NCBI GenBank assembly: GCA_965219165.1
Contig: CBDCMW010000002.1
Coordinates: 930,001-994,000 of the forward strand
Direction: 5' to 3'
DNA length: 64,000 nucleotides
Source: Aldehydirespirator sp965219165
GTDB taxonomy: Bacteria > Actinomycetota > Acidimicrobiia > Acidimicrobiales > Aldehydirespiratoraceae
Of the stretch, positions 8,016 to 16,202 are shown in pieces. The position numbers and the translations under genes were made by a program. Within the stretch, counting starts at the first letter, position 1. Each line of letters begins with the position of its first letter. The notes below the pieces were generated by a model. It was given only the letters and a program-made list of their open reading frames with translations, did not search any database and was not told the origin of the DNA.

Positions 8016-9476
8016 TTATGAGGAATCCTCGGAACGCTCGGAACGCTCGGGTGTGGGTGGGGGTGTGGGTGTGGGTGCGGGCGGCTTCGCCTTCTTGCGT
8101 TTGGGTGGCAGGTGGCCGCGTCGGCGGCGACGCCACCACACCAAGGCGATGATCGCAACCACGAAGGGCAGGAACGGCACCAGCACCCCGACCGCGACCA
8201 GGGCCACGCCCACGATGGAGCGCAGGAAGCCGGCGCCGTCGCTGACCGAGTCGCGGAAGCCGGGCAGCGAATCGTCGGTGCGTGCATCCACCCACACGGA
8301 CGTGCTGGCCGAGACTTCCTGAAGCTCCGCGCCCTGGGCGTCCACGGGCACGGCCTCGGCCTCCAGGCCGATCTCCAGACCCCTGGTGGCCACCCGGCCC
8401 GCCAGGCGGCCCTCCTCCATGGGCGCCTCCAGCACGGCCACCAGCAGCTCGCCGGGCTCGATCCGGTCGAAGCCGCCCTGCAGCGTCTCGAAGGCGTCGA
8501 CGTCGAGGCGCACGTTGCGGGCGCGGACCGACACATCGGTCAGCACAGAGGCGCCGGTGTTCTCCACCTCCAAGCAGAAGTACAGGGTGGAGTCGGGATC
8601 GGCGGTGAAGTGCTGGGTGCCCAGGCACGGATCGTCGGCGTCGTCGGACACCCAGGCTCCCACCAGCATCCCGGTGTCGGGCAGCACGGTGGGCGACTGG
8701 ATGATGGTCAGGGTGATGGTGGCCAGGTCCACCTGGTCGCGCAGGGTGCGCAGCTGGCCTCGCAGGACCTCGAGGGTGGTCTCCCGGTCGAGCAGCTCTC
8801 GCTCGATCTGGGCGACGTCCTTGAGTTCGACTGCTTCCTCCAGGAGCTTGCGCAGGCGCAGCACGCTGATCTCGGCGGTGGTGATCCGGCTCTCGAGGTC
8901 GACGACGCGCCCGGTCACGTCGTCGGCGCTGATCGACTGGTCGACCAGCTTGCCCACGCCGGCCAGGCGCTCCAGCGCCGCCGAGAAGTCGGCGGGCAGC
9001 ACCTTGAAGACGATCTCGGCCCGGGGCTGCGGCTCGGTGCGGGTCGTCTGGGAGAACACGATGCCGCCCAGGCCACCGACGATGGCCACTGCCTCGTTGC
9101 TGGCTGTGGTCACGTCGTCGGCCTGCACGCTGATCGTGGCCCGGTAGACGATCTCGCGTCCCAGATCAGCCGGCGTGAGCGCGGTGGGCACCGCGAGGGA
9201 GGCTCCGTCAGTGCCCGCCTCCTCGGCCGGGGCTTCCTCGGCTATGGCCGCCTCTGTCTCTACGGCTCCTACCGATCCTTCCGGGCGGGCCATGTCGAAG
9301 GCACCCTCATCGGCAGCCGCGGGGGAATCGAGCCTGGTGGAGGACACAGCGTAGTCGTCGCCTCCGCAGGCGCTGAGCAACACCAGTGCCGCACTGAGCA
9401 GCGCCAGCACTGGGAGCACCAGAGCCCTCAAGGAACGGCGAGAAGATCTCGAACGAGAGCAGTTCGCATCATGCAT
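8016..9476 (-). CDS. DUF4349-domain membrane-anchored lipoprotein
   Basis: From ATG 9476 the protein has 486 residues. A signal peptide ends in the lipobox LLSAC (Cys37), followed by an acidic linker. Then comes a DUF4349 region: YRATISVQADDV, a coiled-coil stretch (about VVDLESRITTAEISVLRLRK) and a returning strand VDLATITLTI. The C-terminus has one strong membrane segment (about 8145-8225) and a basic, Pro/Thr-rich tail with short repeats (PTPTPPPTP, ERSERSE). Between DUF4349 and the membrane segment an extra domain of about 140 residues resembles a DUF11-like extracellular beta domain (FCLEVENTGASVLTDVSV). Both a lipid anchor and a membrane helix are unusual together. Function unknown. Confidence 0.75.
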   Translation of the reverse strand: MHDANCSRSRSSRRSLRALVLPVLALLSAALVLLSACGGDDYAVSSTRLDSPAAADEGAFDMARPEGSVGAVETEAAIAEEAPAEEAGTDGASLAVPTALTPADLGREIVYRATISVQADDVTTASNEAVAIVGGLGGIVFSQTTRTEPQPRAEIVFKVLPADFSAALERLAGVGKLVDQSISADDVTGRVVDLESRITTAEISVLRLRKLLEEAVELKDVAQIERELLDRETTLEVLRGQLRTLRDQVDLATITLTIIQSPTVLPDTGMLVGAWVSDDADDPCLGTQHFTADPDSTLYFCLEVENTGASVLTDVSVRARNVRLDVDAFETLQGGFDRIEPGELLVAVLEAPMEEGRLAGRVATRGLEIGLEAEAVPVDAQGAELQEVSASTSVWVDARTDDSLPGFRDSVSDGAGFLRSIVGVALVAVGVLVPFLPFVVAIIALVWWRRRRRGHLPPKRKKAKPPAPTPTPPPTPERSERSEDSS

Positions 9477-9556
9477 GGGTGTCCTCCCGGTTAGGACGGT
9501 CGACACCTATGACGACGGCCGGGTCGGTCTGGTTCCCGGCCGTCGCAGCTCGGCCT

Positions 9557-10201
9557 CTAGGCCCCGGGCTCGCCCTCTTCCTCGTCGCAGCCGGCGGTGC
9601 AGGTGGCGGGAGGCAGAACCACGTCGTCGGGGGAGCCGCAAGGCGCTCCCGCACCGGTGTAGAGGCCTCCCACGATGTACCAGCCCGACTCCTGGCCGAG
9701 CAGGTTGAAGGATGTGGCGGCGAGTCGGAGCGGCACGTTGGCCGGCAGCCTCCGGGCCCGAGCGGCCCAGCGGTTGCCGCTTGTGTCGATCTGGCCGACG
9801 TCGTACTCGCCGTTGGTGATCATCGGCCCGTCGTCCACCGATACGTAGACGCGGATCTTGGAGATGTTGGAGGGATCCGGGAGCGGGTCGAACTCCACCA
9901 GGAGCTCGTTCTCGGCCGTGCCGGCCCGGCACTTCACGTTGCTCGGCGGGGCAGGCGGACCCACGCTGGCCGGAGGCTCTGTCGTGGTGGTCGTCGTCGT
10001 CCCGACGACGACGGTGGTCGTCGTCGTCTCCTCGGGCGCTGTCGGAGTGGTCACCCGGGGCTGTGAGGTTGTGGGGTTGACAGACGCGGTCGTGGTCGGG
10101 GCCTCGTCGACTTCATCTGGGTCATCTTCGCTGTCGTCGCTGCACGCCGCCGCCATCAGCGCCAGCGCGAGAATCGTCGCCGCGAGCCTCAGTGATCGCA
10201 T
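9557..10201 (-). CDS. Secreted lipoprotein with Thr-rich linker and Fn3-like domain
   Basis: A 214-residue protein with a signal peptide ending in LMAAAC (lipidated Cys20), then an acidic stretch and a Thr-rich linker (TTTTTVVVGTTTTTTTEPP). The rest (about residues 80-205) looks like a fibronectin III-type beta sandwich (APPSNVKCRAG, ELLVEFDPLPD, KIRVYVSVDDGP) and ends in an acidic tail with a Cys pair. It should be attached to the outer face of the membrane. A Shine-Dalgarno AAAGGAG precedes the ATG. No family is recognised with certainty. Confidence 0.7.
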   Translation of the reverse strand: MRSLRLAATILALALMAAACSDDSEDDPDEVDEAPTTTASVNPTTSQPRVTTPTAPEETTTTTVVVGTTTTTTTEPPASVGPPAPPSNVKCRAGTAENELLVEFDPLPDPSNISKIRVYVSVDDGPMITNGEYDVGQIDTSGNRWAARARRLPANVPLRLAATSFNLLGQESGWYIVGGLYTGAGAPCGSPDDVVLPPATCTAGCDEEEGEPGA

Positions 10202-10283
10202 GAGGAACTCCTTTCCAGGCGCCCAACATACACCGTGGGTTCAGCCCCGTTGCGTCACGAGACAGAACAGTGATGATGGATCA

Positions 10284-10289
10284 TAGGCT
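10284..10289 (+). promoter_or_regulatory. -10 box placing a leaderless TTG start at 10296
   Basis: TAGGCT is followed by 6 nt and then TTG (10296). The same geometry recurs at several genes in this window. It shows that the truncated CCA-enzyme-like protein really begins here and has no coding sequence further upstream. Confidence 0.5.
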
Positions 10290-10295
10290 GTTTTC

Positions 10296-11087
10296 TTGGT
10301 GATCATCGTGGACCCCCGTGTAGCGCACCGTGAAGAGCTGTGCGACCTGCTCCGCGGCGACGATCCAGCGTCCCGGCTGTGGTCGGCCATCGATCGCGGC
10401 AGGATGGCCGAGATCGTGCCCGAGCTGCCGGATCTGCAAATGGAGCAGGATCCGATTCACAGGCACAAGGACGTGCTCGCCCACACTGTCGCGGTGGTGG
10501 CCAAGACGCCTGACGACCTGGTGGTCCGACTGGCGGCGCTGTTCCACGACATAGGCAAGCCCCGCACCCGCAGCTACGAGCACGGCGAGGTGACCTTCCG
10601 CCACCACGAGGCGGTCGGTGCCCGGATGACCCGCAAGCGCCTGACCGCGCTCTGTTTCGATGATCGCACGGTGGAGGACGTGAGCGAGCTGGTGCGGCTG
10701 TCCGGCCGGTTCAAAGGCTATGCGGCCGGGTGGAGCGACGCCGCGGTGCGCCGCTACGCCCGGGACGCGGGACCGCTGCTGGGTCGCCTCAACCAGCTGG
10801 TCCGATCGGACTGCACCACCCGCAACCTTCAGAGGGAGGCCGACCTCCACGGCCAGATCGACAACCTCGAGCAACGCATTGCCGAGCTGGCCGAAGCCGA
10901 GGGCAGAGCGGCGGAGCGGGCCCAGATCGACGGCGACGCGGTCATGGTCCACCTCGGTCTGCCTCCCGGGCCGAACGTGGGCTCCGCTCTCGCCTGGCTG
11001 CTGGAGCTCAAGCGCTCGGAGGGGGTGCTTCCCATCGACGAATTGCTGGCCCGGCTGGACGAATGGTGGGCTGAGAATCGGCTCTGA
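10296..11087 (+). CDS. HD-domain protein equal to the C-terminal half of a CCA tRNA nucleotidyltransferase
   Basis: The 263-residue sequence follows the second half of actinobacterial CCA-adding enzymes: VPELPDLQMEQDPIHRHKDV, the HD motif ALFHDIGKP (His84-Asp85), FRHHEAVGARM, then RYARDAGPLLGRLNQLVRSD and a C-terminal helix pair. The N-terminal nucleotidyltransferase head (GxS and DxD motifs) that adds C, C and A is absent: the protein begins about 45 residues before the HD region behind its own -10 box. It could be a stand-alone HD phosphohydrolase or a tRNA-binding remnant. No full-length enzyme lies in the window, and three of the four tRNA genes here lack an encoded CCA, so one must exist elsewhere. 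Confidence 0.8.
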   Translation: MVIIVDPRVAHREELCDLLRGDDPASRLWSAIDRGRMAEIVPELPDLQMEQDPIHRHKDVLAHTVAVVAKTPDDLVVRLAALFHDIGKPRTRSYEHGEVTFRHHEAVGARMTRKRLTALCFDDRTVEDVSELVRLSGRFKGYAAGWSDAAVRRYARDAGPLLGRLNQLVRSDCTTRNLQREADLHGQIDNLEQRIAELAEAEGRAAERAQIDGDAVMVHLGLPPGPNVGSALAWLLELKRSEGVLPIDELLARLDEWWAENRL

Positions 11088-11138
11088 ACCTGTAGCCTCA
11101 TTCAGCGTTCGAACCCCCAGCAACTACGAGGAGGCGAC

Positions 11139-12161
11139 GTGACGTTTCGAGCCGAGTATCTGTGGATTGACGGCAACCAGCCGGCGGGCGAGATTCGCAC
11201 GAAGACGAAGATCTTGAACAATGACGAGGCGCCTCCGATCTGGGCTTTCGACGGTTCGAGCACGAACCAGGCGACCGGCGACAATTCCGACGTCGTCCTC
11301 GAGCCGGTGTTCACCTGCGGTGATCCGGTGCGTGGCGGCGACAATATTTTGGTGTTGTGTGAGACGTTGCTCACCCATGATCTGTCGCCGCATCCCACCA
11401 ACAGGCGGGCTGAGTGCCGGGCGGTGTATGAGAAGTACAGGGACCAGATGCCGTGGTTCGGGATGGAGCAGGAGTACACGCTGCTCGATGCGGTGACGCG
11501 CTGGCCGGCTGGGTTCCCGCCGGCTGGGTTCCCGCCGCCGCAGGGCCAGTACTATTGCGGGGTGGGCGCGGGCCGGATCTCGGGCCGCGAGCTGATCGAG
11601 GAGCACACCAGTGCCTGTATCCAGGCCGGCCTGACTATTGCTGGCACCAATGCTGAGGTGATGCCGGGGCAGTGGGAGTTCCAGATCGGTCCGCTCGACA
11701 CGGTGACGGTCGCGGACCACGTTTGGGTGGCGCGCTACTTGCTGTTCCGTTTGGCGGAGAAGCACGGCATCGAGGTGACGATCGAGCCCAAGCCGATGCT
11801 GGGCGACTGGAACGGTGCCGGTATGCACTGCAACGTGTCGACCAAGGCGATGCGCGAGGGCTACGAGCCGATCGTCGCGGCCTGCGAGGCCCTGGGAGTG
11901 GTCGGCAAGCCCGAGGAGCACCTCTTGGGCTACGGCGCGGGCATCGAGTTCCGCTTGACCGGCGAGCACGAGACCGAGCGCTATGACCAGTACTCCTACG
12001 GCGTGTCGGACCGGGGCGCCTCGGTGCGCATCCCCTGGCAGGTCGCCCGCGACGGCAAGGGCTACATCGAGGACCGCCGGCCCAACGCCAACGCCGACCC
12101 CTACCACGTGACCACCCTGCTGACGCGCACCATCTGCGAGGCGCTCGTCGGCTTCGACTGA
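11139..12161 (+). CDS. glnII: Glutamine synthetase, eukaryote-type (GSII)
   Basis: A 340-residue protein that starts FRAEYLWIDG, with the beta-grasp region KTKIL, the substrate loop WAFDGSSTNQATG, the metal-binding segment WFGMEQEYTL, GTNAEVMPGQWEFQIGP and the ATP site KPMLGDWNGAGMH. This is the GSII family, which condenses glutamate and ammonia to glutamine using ATP as a decamer in the cytoplasm; length is normal. Start GTG follows a perfect Shine-Dalgarno (GAGGAGG) and a possible -10 box TAGCCT about 45 nt upstream. A 15-bp in-frame duplication near 11508-11540 doubles AGFPP in the loop before the QGQYYCG strand. NAD synthetase, a glutamine user, follows 15 nt downstream. Confidence 0.95.
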   Translation: MTFRAEYLWIDGNQPAGEIRTKTKILNNDEAPPIWAFDGSSTNQATGDNSDVVLEPVFTCGDPVRGGDNILVLCETLLTHDLSPHPTNRRAECRAVYEKYRDQMPWFGMEQEYTLLDAVTRWPAGFPPAGFPPPQGQYYCGVGAGRISGRELIEEHTSACIQAGLTIAGTNAEVMPGQWEFQIGPLDTVTVADHVWVARYLLFRLAEKHGIEVTIEPKPMLGDWNGAGMHCNVSTKAMREGYEPIVAACEALGVVGKPEEHLLGYGAGIEFRLTGEHETERYDQYSYGVSDRGASVRIPWQVARDGKGYIEDRRPNANADPYHVTTLLTRTICEALVGFD

Positions 12162-12176
12162 TCCCGCCGGGCCGCA

Positions 12177-13973
12177 ATGGCCGCCGACGCTGCTGAGAAA
12201 GCGGGATCCGACCGCTTGAGAGTGGCGATCTGCCAGGTCAACCCGACCGTCGGCGACCTCGAAGCGAACGTGGCTGAGGCCGGCGCGGCCCTGGCCCGGG
12301 CCGAAGCGGCCGGCGCCGACATCGCGGTGCTGCCCGAGTTGGCCATCACCGGCTATCCGCCGGAGGACCTGGTGCTGCGCCCCGGCTTCGTCGCCGCCAG
12401 CCGCGCCGCGCTCGACCGCTTCGCTTCGAAGACCGGCGTGTGCGCCGCGGTCGTCGGCTTCGTCGACGGCGGGGGCGAGTCCCGCCGGCGGGTGCCCGAC
12501 ATGGCCGGGGTCGAGAGCTTCAGCGAGGCCTACAACGCGGTGGCGGTGTGCGCCAGAGGTGAGGTGCGGGGCGTCTACCGCAAGCGCTATCTGCCCAACT
12601 ACGACGTGTTCGACGAGCTGCGCCAGTTCCGGCCCGGCCTTGCGGAGCCGCCGCTGTTCGAGATCGGCGGGGCCGTGGTGGGGGTCACGGTGTGCGAGGA
12701 CGCCTGGGTGCCTGACGGGCCGGTGAGCGACCTGGCCCGGGCCGGCGCGCAGCTGGTGCTGAACGTGAACGGGTCGCCGTTCCGCGCCGGCAAGCAGGCG
12801 GCGCGCGAGAAGGTGATCGGCCAGCGGGTGGCCGAGGCGGGTGTGCCGGTGGTGTGCGTGAACCTGGTCGGCGGTCAGGACGAGCTCGTGTTCGACGGCG
12901 GCTCGTTCGTGGTCGCCGCCGACGGCGCGCTGGTGGCCCGCTGCGTGTCGTTCGGCGAGTCGGTCGACACCTTCGATCTGGATCTGCCGCCCCGGCAGCA
13001 TGCCCATCCCGCACCGCACCGGCGCCCGATCACCCCGGTGACGCCGGAGGCTGCATCAGCCTTGGGCCGCGAGCTCATGGCCGCCCCGGTTGCACCGCCC
13101 ATGGATCTCAACGCCCAGCGCTGGGCCGCGCTGGTCCTGGCCACTCGCGACTACGTGCACAAGAGCGGCTTCGACGATGTCTGCGTGGGCCTCTCCGGCG
13201 GGGTGGACTCGTCGCTGACCGCGGCGGTCGCGGTCGACGCCTTGGGCGCAGACCATGTTCACGGCGTGCTGATGCCGTCTCGCAACTCCAGTGAGCACTC
13301 GGTGACCGATGCAGAGAAACTGGCCGCCAACCTCGGCATCGACGCTCGCATCGTCGGCATCGAGCCGGGCCACGCCGCGCTGGCCGAGATGCTCGAGCCC
13401 GGCCTCGGTGCCGGACTCGACCCCGGCGGGATCACCGACCAGAACCTCCAGGCCCGCATCCGCGGTCTGACCCTGATGGCGCTGGCCAACGAGCACGGCT
13501 GGCTGGTTCTCACCACCGGCAACAAGAGCGAGCTCGCGGTGGGCTACTCGACCCTGTACGGCGACACCGCCGGAGCCTTCGCGGTGATCTCGGACTTGTG
13601 GAAGCTCGACGTGTACGAGCTGTGCCGCTGGTGCAACGAGCAGGCCGGCGGCGAGCTCATCCCCTCGACGGTGCTGGCCAAGGCGCCCTCGGCTGAACTG
13701 GCTCCCGGCCAGCGTGACGACCACTCGCTTCCGCCCTACGAGGTGCTCGATCCGATCTTGCGCCTGTACGTGGAGGAGCTTCGGAGCGTCGCCGAGATAC
13801 AACAGGCGCAGATGGCGCCGTCCGAGGTGGTCGAGCGGGTGTGTCGCATGGTGGACGCCGCCGAGTACAAGCGCCGCCAGACGCCGATAGGCCCCCGGCT
13901 CACGGGTCGGGCGTTCGGCCGGGACAGGCGCATGCCGATTGTCAATCGCTACTGGTCGGCGAGCGGTTCGTGA
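12177..13973 (+). CDS. nadE: Glutamine-dependent NAD+ synthetase
   Basis: A 598-residue, two-domain enzyme. The N-terminal nitrilase-like glutaminase has the catalytic Glu54 in VLPELAITGYPPEDL, the Lys near KRYLPNYDVFDE and the nucleophile Cys in TVCEDAWVP (about 178). The C-terminal synthetase has the pyrophosphate loop GLSGGVDSS (about 338-346), TTGNKSELAVGYSTLYGD and the tail KRRQTPIGPRLTGRAFGRDRRMPI. It amidates deamido-NAD to NAD using ammonia taken from glutamine. Length is somewhat shorter than the 680-residue mycobacterial enzyme but typical of other bacteria. It follows glnII closely and its stop overlaps the next gene. Confidence 0.95.
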   Translation: MAADAAEKAGSDRLRVAICQVNPTVGDLEANVAEAGAALARAEAAGADIAVLPELAITGYPPEDLVLRPGFVAASRAALDRFASKTGVCAAVVGFVDGGGESRRRVPDMAGVESFSEAYNAVAVCARGEVRGVYRKRYLPNYDVFDELRQFRPGLAEPPLFEIGGAVVGVTVCEDAWVPDGPVSDLARAGAQLVLNVNGSPFRAGKQAAREKVIGQRVAEAGVPVVCVNLVGGQDELVFDGGSFVVAADGALVARCVSFGESVDTFDLDLPPRQHAHPAPHRRPITPVTPEAASALGRELMAAPVAPPMDLNAQRWAALVLATRDYVHKSGFDDVCVGLSGGVDSSLTAAVAVDALGADHVHGVLMPSRNSSEHSVTDAEKLAANLGIDARIVGIEPGHAALAEMLEPGLGAGLDPGGITDQNLQARIRGLTLMALANEHGWLVLTTGNKSELAVGYSTLYGDTAGAFAVISDLWKLDVYELCRWCNEQAGGELIPSTVLAKAPSAELAPGQRDDHSLPPYEVLDPILRLYVEELRSVAEIQQAQMAPSEVVERVCRMVDAAEYKRRQTPIGPRLTGRAFGRDRRMPIVNRYWSASGS

Positions 13974-14539
13974 GCCACGGCTATTCCGTGGCCCAGACAG
14001 CCCGGCTCGTGTGCGCGTTGCGCTGGTCCTGCGGCCGGCTGTCGGAGATGCTCGAGGCCTGGGCCGGGCAGGCCGCGGCGGCTGGCACGGAGCACGCAGA
14101 TGCCGCGGTCCGTATGGCGGAGCTGAGCCGCGGGCTCGCCTCGCACCGCGAAGCGCTCGTCGGGCTCCAGCCCGACTCCGAGCTGATGGCTCCCTGGAGG
14201 CAGGCCGCTCCCGCGAACCCCTCGCTGGCTGGGGCGCTCGACGAGATCGCGGCTTTGGAGGGACCCTTGGAGCGGCTCGATGTCGTCACGGCGGTGATCG
14301 TGCCGCAGCTCCTGGGCGTGTACGGCGAGATCTGCGAGCACGCCGCGTCCCACTGTGACGCGGCCCTGGCCTCGGTGGCCCGCTCTCTTGGCCACAATCT
14401 GGACCGTGACCACCGCAACGGGGGCGCCGCAACGGCCGAGTCCGCTCAGCGGCGGGCGGTGGACGCGGCAGCGTGCCTCCTCTCGACCGCGGGAGGCATC
14501 GTCGGGCCATCGGTGCTGCGGCCCGACGGCTGGTCGTAG
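13970..14539 (+). CDS. Hypothetical helical protein translationally coupled to nadE
   Basis: The likely start is GTG 13970, which overlaps the nadE stop (GTGA), giving 189 residues. The protein is rich in Ala, Leu and charged residues and looks almost entirely helical (ARLVCALRWSCGRLSEML, AAVRMAELSRGLASHREAL, VTAVIVPQLLGVYGEICEH). A ferritin-like or four-helix fold is possible, but I do not see a diagnostic metal-binding motif. The tight coupling to nadE suggests co-production. I do not recognise the family. Confidence 0.65.
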   Translation: MSHGYSVAQTARLVCALRWSCGRLSEMLEAWAGQAAAAGTEHADAAVRMAELSRGLASHREALVGLQPDSELMAPWRQAAPANPSLAGALDEIAALEGPLERLDVVTAVIVPQLLGVYGEICEHAASHCDAALASVARSLGHNLDRDHRNGGAATAESAQRRAVDAAACLLSTAGGIVGPSVLRPDGWS

Positions 14540-14703
14540 CCGGGCAACAACCGCTGGGTCCGCAAGCCTCCGTCTGCCGGCGTCTCAGGGTTCGCGGCGG
14601 GCGTGGTTGGCGATGGACAAAACGTGGTTATCGTGCATCGCAGCAATGGGGCGCGGGGCGGCGGTCGTTGGGCCGGCTTTTTCCGACCTGGAGTGGGGGG
14701 TAC

Positions 14704-15651
14704 GTGGTCAAGGTCAAGGAACGAGTTGAGCGAGACGAGGAGGATCTGGTCCGCCTCTATCTCACCGACATCGGCCAGTACCCGCTGCTGACCAAGGACG
14801 ACGAAGTCCGGCTGGCCCAGGAGATCGAGGCCGGAATGGCGGCCCGCAAGGAGCTCAAGGAGTCCGCCCCCGGCTCCCTCACCGACCACCGCCGCCGGGA
14901 TTTGCGCCGCAAGGACCGCCGGGGTCTGGAGTCCGAGCGCACCTTCGTGCAGTCGAACCTGCGCCTGGTGGTCTCGATCGCCAAGAAGTACCAGGCGTCG
15001 GGCCTGCCGCTGCTCGACCTCATCCAAGAGGGCAACCTCGGGCTGATGCACGCCGTCGAGAAGTTCGACTGGCGCAAGGGATTCAAGTTCTCCACCTATG
15101 CCACCTGGTGGATCCGCCAGGCCATCACCCGGGGCATCGCCAACACGGGCCGCACCATCCGGCTTCCGGTCCACGCCGGAGACACGCTGGCCCGCCTGCA
15201 GAAGGCCCGTTCCCGCCTGGAGTTGAAGTACGGACGGCCTCCCACCCTCTCGGAGCTGGCCGCCGAGGTGGAGATGCCCGAGGACAAGGTCACCGAGGCA
15301 CTGCGCTTCCAGTCCGAGCCGCTGTCTCTGTCGGAGCCGCTGCGTCAGGACGGCGACGCCGAGCTGGGAGACGTCGTGGAGGACCGGTCAATCGACTCGC
15401 CCTTCGACACGGCCGCCACCACCATGCTGCCCAACGAGATCATGCGCTTGCTGTCCCCGCTGGACGAGCGCGAGCGCGACATCCTCAAGCTGCGTTTCGG
15501 CCTCGACCGGGGTGAGCCCCGCACCCTCGAGGAGGTCGGCGAGCACTTCAACCTCACCCGGGAGCGCATCCGCCAGATCGAGGCCCGGGCCATGTCGAAG
15601 CTGCGCCATCCCTCCAGCGACACCGGCGCACGCGACCTGCTCAACGTCTGA
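14704..15651 (+). CDS. RNA polymerase sigma factor, RpoD/SigA-SigB group
   Basis: A 315-residue sigma-70 factor. Region 1.2 is DLVRLYLTDIGQYPLLTKDDEVRLAQEIE, split here by residues such as KDDE. Region 2 has SNLRLVVSIAKKY, LLDLIQEGNLGLMHAVEKF and the -10-binding segment KFSTYATWWIRQAI. Region 3 follows, and region 4 ends with the helix-turn-helix TLEEVGEHFNLTRERIRQIE. Region 1.1 is missing and the protein is short, so it is either a compact principal sigma or a group 2 paralogue (SigB/HrdD type). GTG 14704 is preceded by a Shine-Dalgarno-like GGAGTGGGGGG; the frame upstream of it has a composition unlike coding sequence. Confidence 0.9.
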   Translation: MVKVKERVERDEEDLVRLYLTDIGQYPLLTKDDEVRLAQEIEAGMAARKELKESAPGSLTDHRRRDLRRKDRRGLESERTFVQSNLRLVVSIAKKYQASGLPLLDLIQEGNLGLMHAVEKFDWRKGFKFSTYATWWIRQAITRGIANTGRTIRLPVHAGDTLARLQKARSRLELKYGRPPTLSELAAEVEMPEDKVTEALRFQSEPLSLSEPLRQDGDAELGDVVEDRSIDSPFDTAATTMLPNEIMRLLSPLDERERDILKLRFGLDRGEPRTLEEVGEHFNLTRERIRQIEARAMSKLRHPSSDTGARDLLNV

Positions 15652-16084
15652 GGGGGCCCGCCCGGCCCGGCCCGCAGGCGCTTGGGGCGTTGTGTCCGGT
15701 CAGTGCGGGCCTGACGTCGTCTATGAGCGGCAGATGCTCAGTCAGGTGCTCGCACCGGGCGAGATCGAAGAGGATGACCGGGCCGTCGGTGGCCACGAAC
15801 GCGTAGCGTACGGCGTTGTGGGTGCACCACACCTGCATGTTCGTGGCGTCGAGGGCGTAGCGGATGTTGAGCGGGTCGAACAGCACGATGCCGGCCGCGT
15901 CCTCGGCCTCGAGCTGGTTCCGCAGCCGCTGAAGCCGCCAAGAGCGAACCGCCTGCAAGTCCGGTGCGCGCAGCCCGGCAGACTCCCACTCAGCCACGGC
16001 TGGGTTGGCCCCAGCACCCGGATCGATGTCAAGCACAGAACTAGCTCCCTTCGGGCGACTAAGAGCGGTCGGGCGGGCCAGCAC
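15641..16084 (-). pseudogene. Truncated N-terminal fragment of an M24/DddP-like metallopeptidase-fold protein
   Basis: The 147-codon frame contains only the creatinase/Xaa-Pro-dipeptidase N-terminal domain: ESAGLRAPDLQAVRSWRL, FDPLNIRYALDATNMQVW, THNAVRYAFVATDGPVILFD and EHLPLIDDVRPA. This order and wording resemble DddP, the M24-family DMSP lyase, and related Xaa-Pro peptidase-like proteins. After DDVRPA the similarity stops and the frame ends within about 25 unrelated codons; the metal-binding catalytic domain (about 280 residues) is gone. The stop overlaps the 3' end of the sigma-factor gene on the other strand, so a deletion probably joined the two. The DddP assignment rests on remembered family sequence and is tentative. 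Confidence 0.6.
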
Positions 16085-16176
16085 CGGGCCGGTGGTGTAT
16101 TCGCGGACGGTACAACCGATTGGGCCATGACGGAGCGCCGCCTCGGGATTGCGGGTGGGGACCAGCCGGCGGTGCG

Positions 16177-16202
16177 CTGAGTCAGGAGGGCTGAGTCAGG
16201 AG
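16177..16202. repeat. 14-bp duplication over the stop codon of the RCC1 gene
   Basis: CTGAGTCAGGAGGG is followed directly by a second copy (last two bases differ). Each copy contains the sequence that forms the minus-strand stop codon (TCC TGA) of the RCC1-repeat gene, so the gene end itself has been duplicated. Confidence 0.7.

Noticed and set aside
11124..13019. A 631-codon open frame antisense to glnII and nadE
   Set aside because: It mirrors two clearly conserved genes and has no motif of its own.
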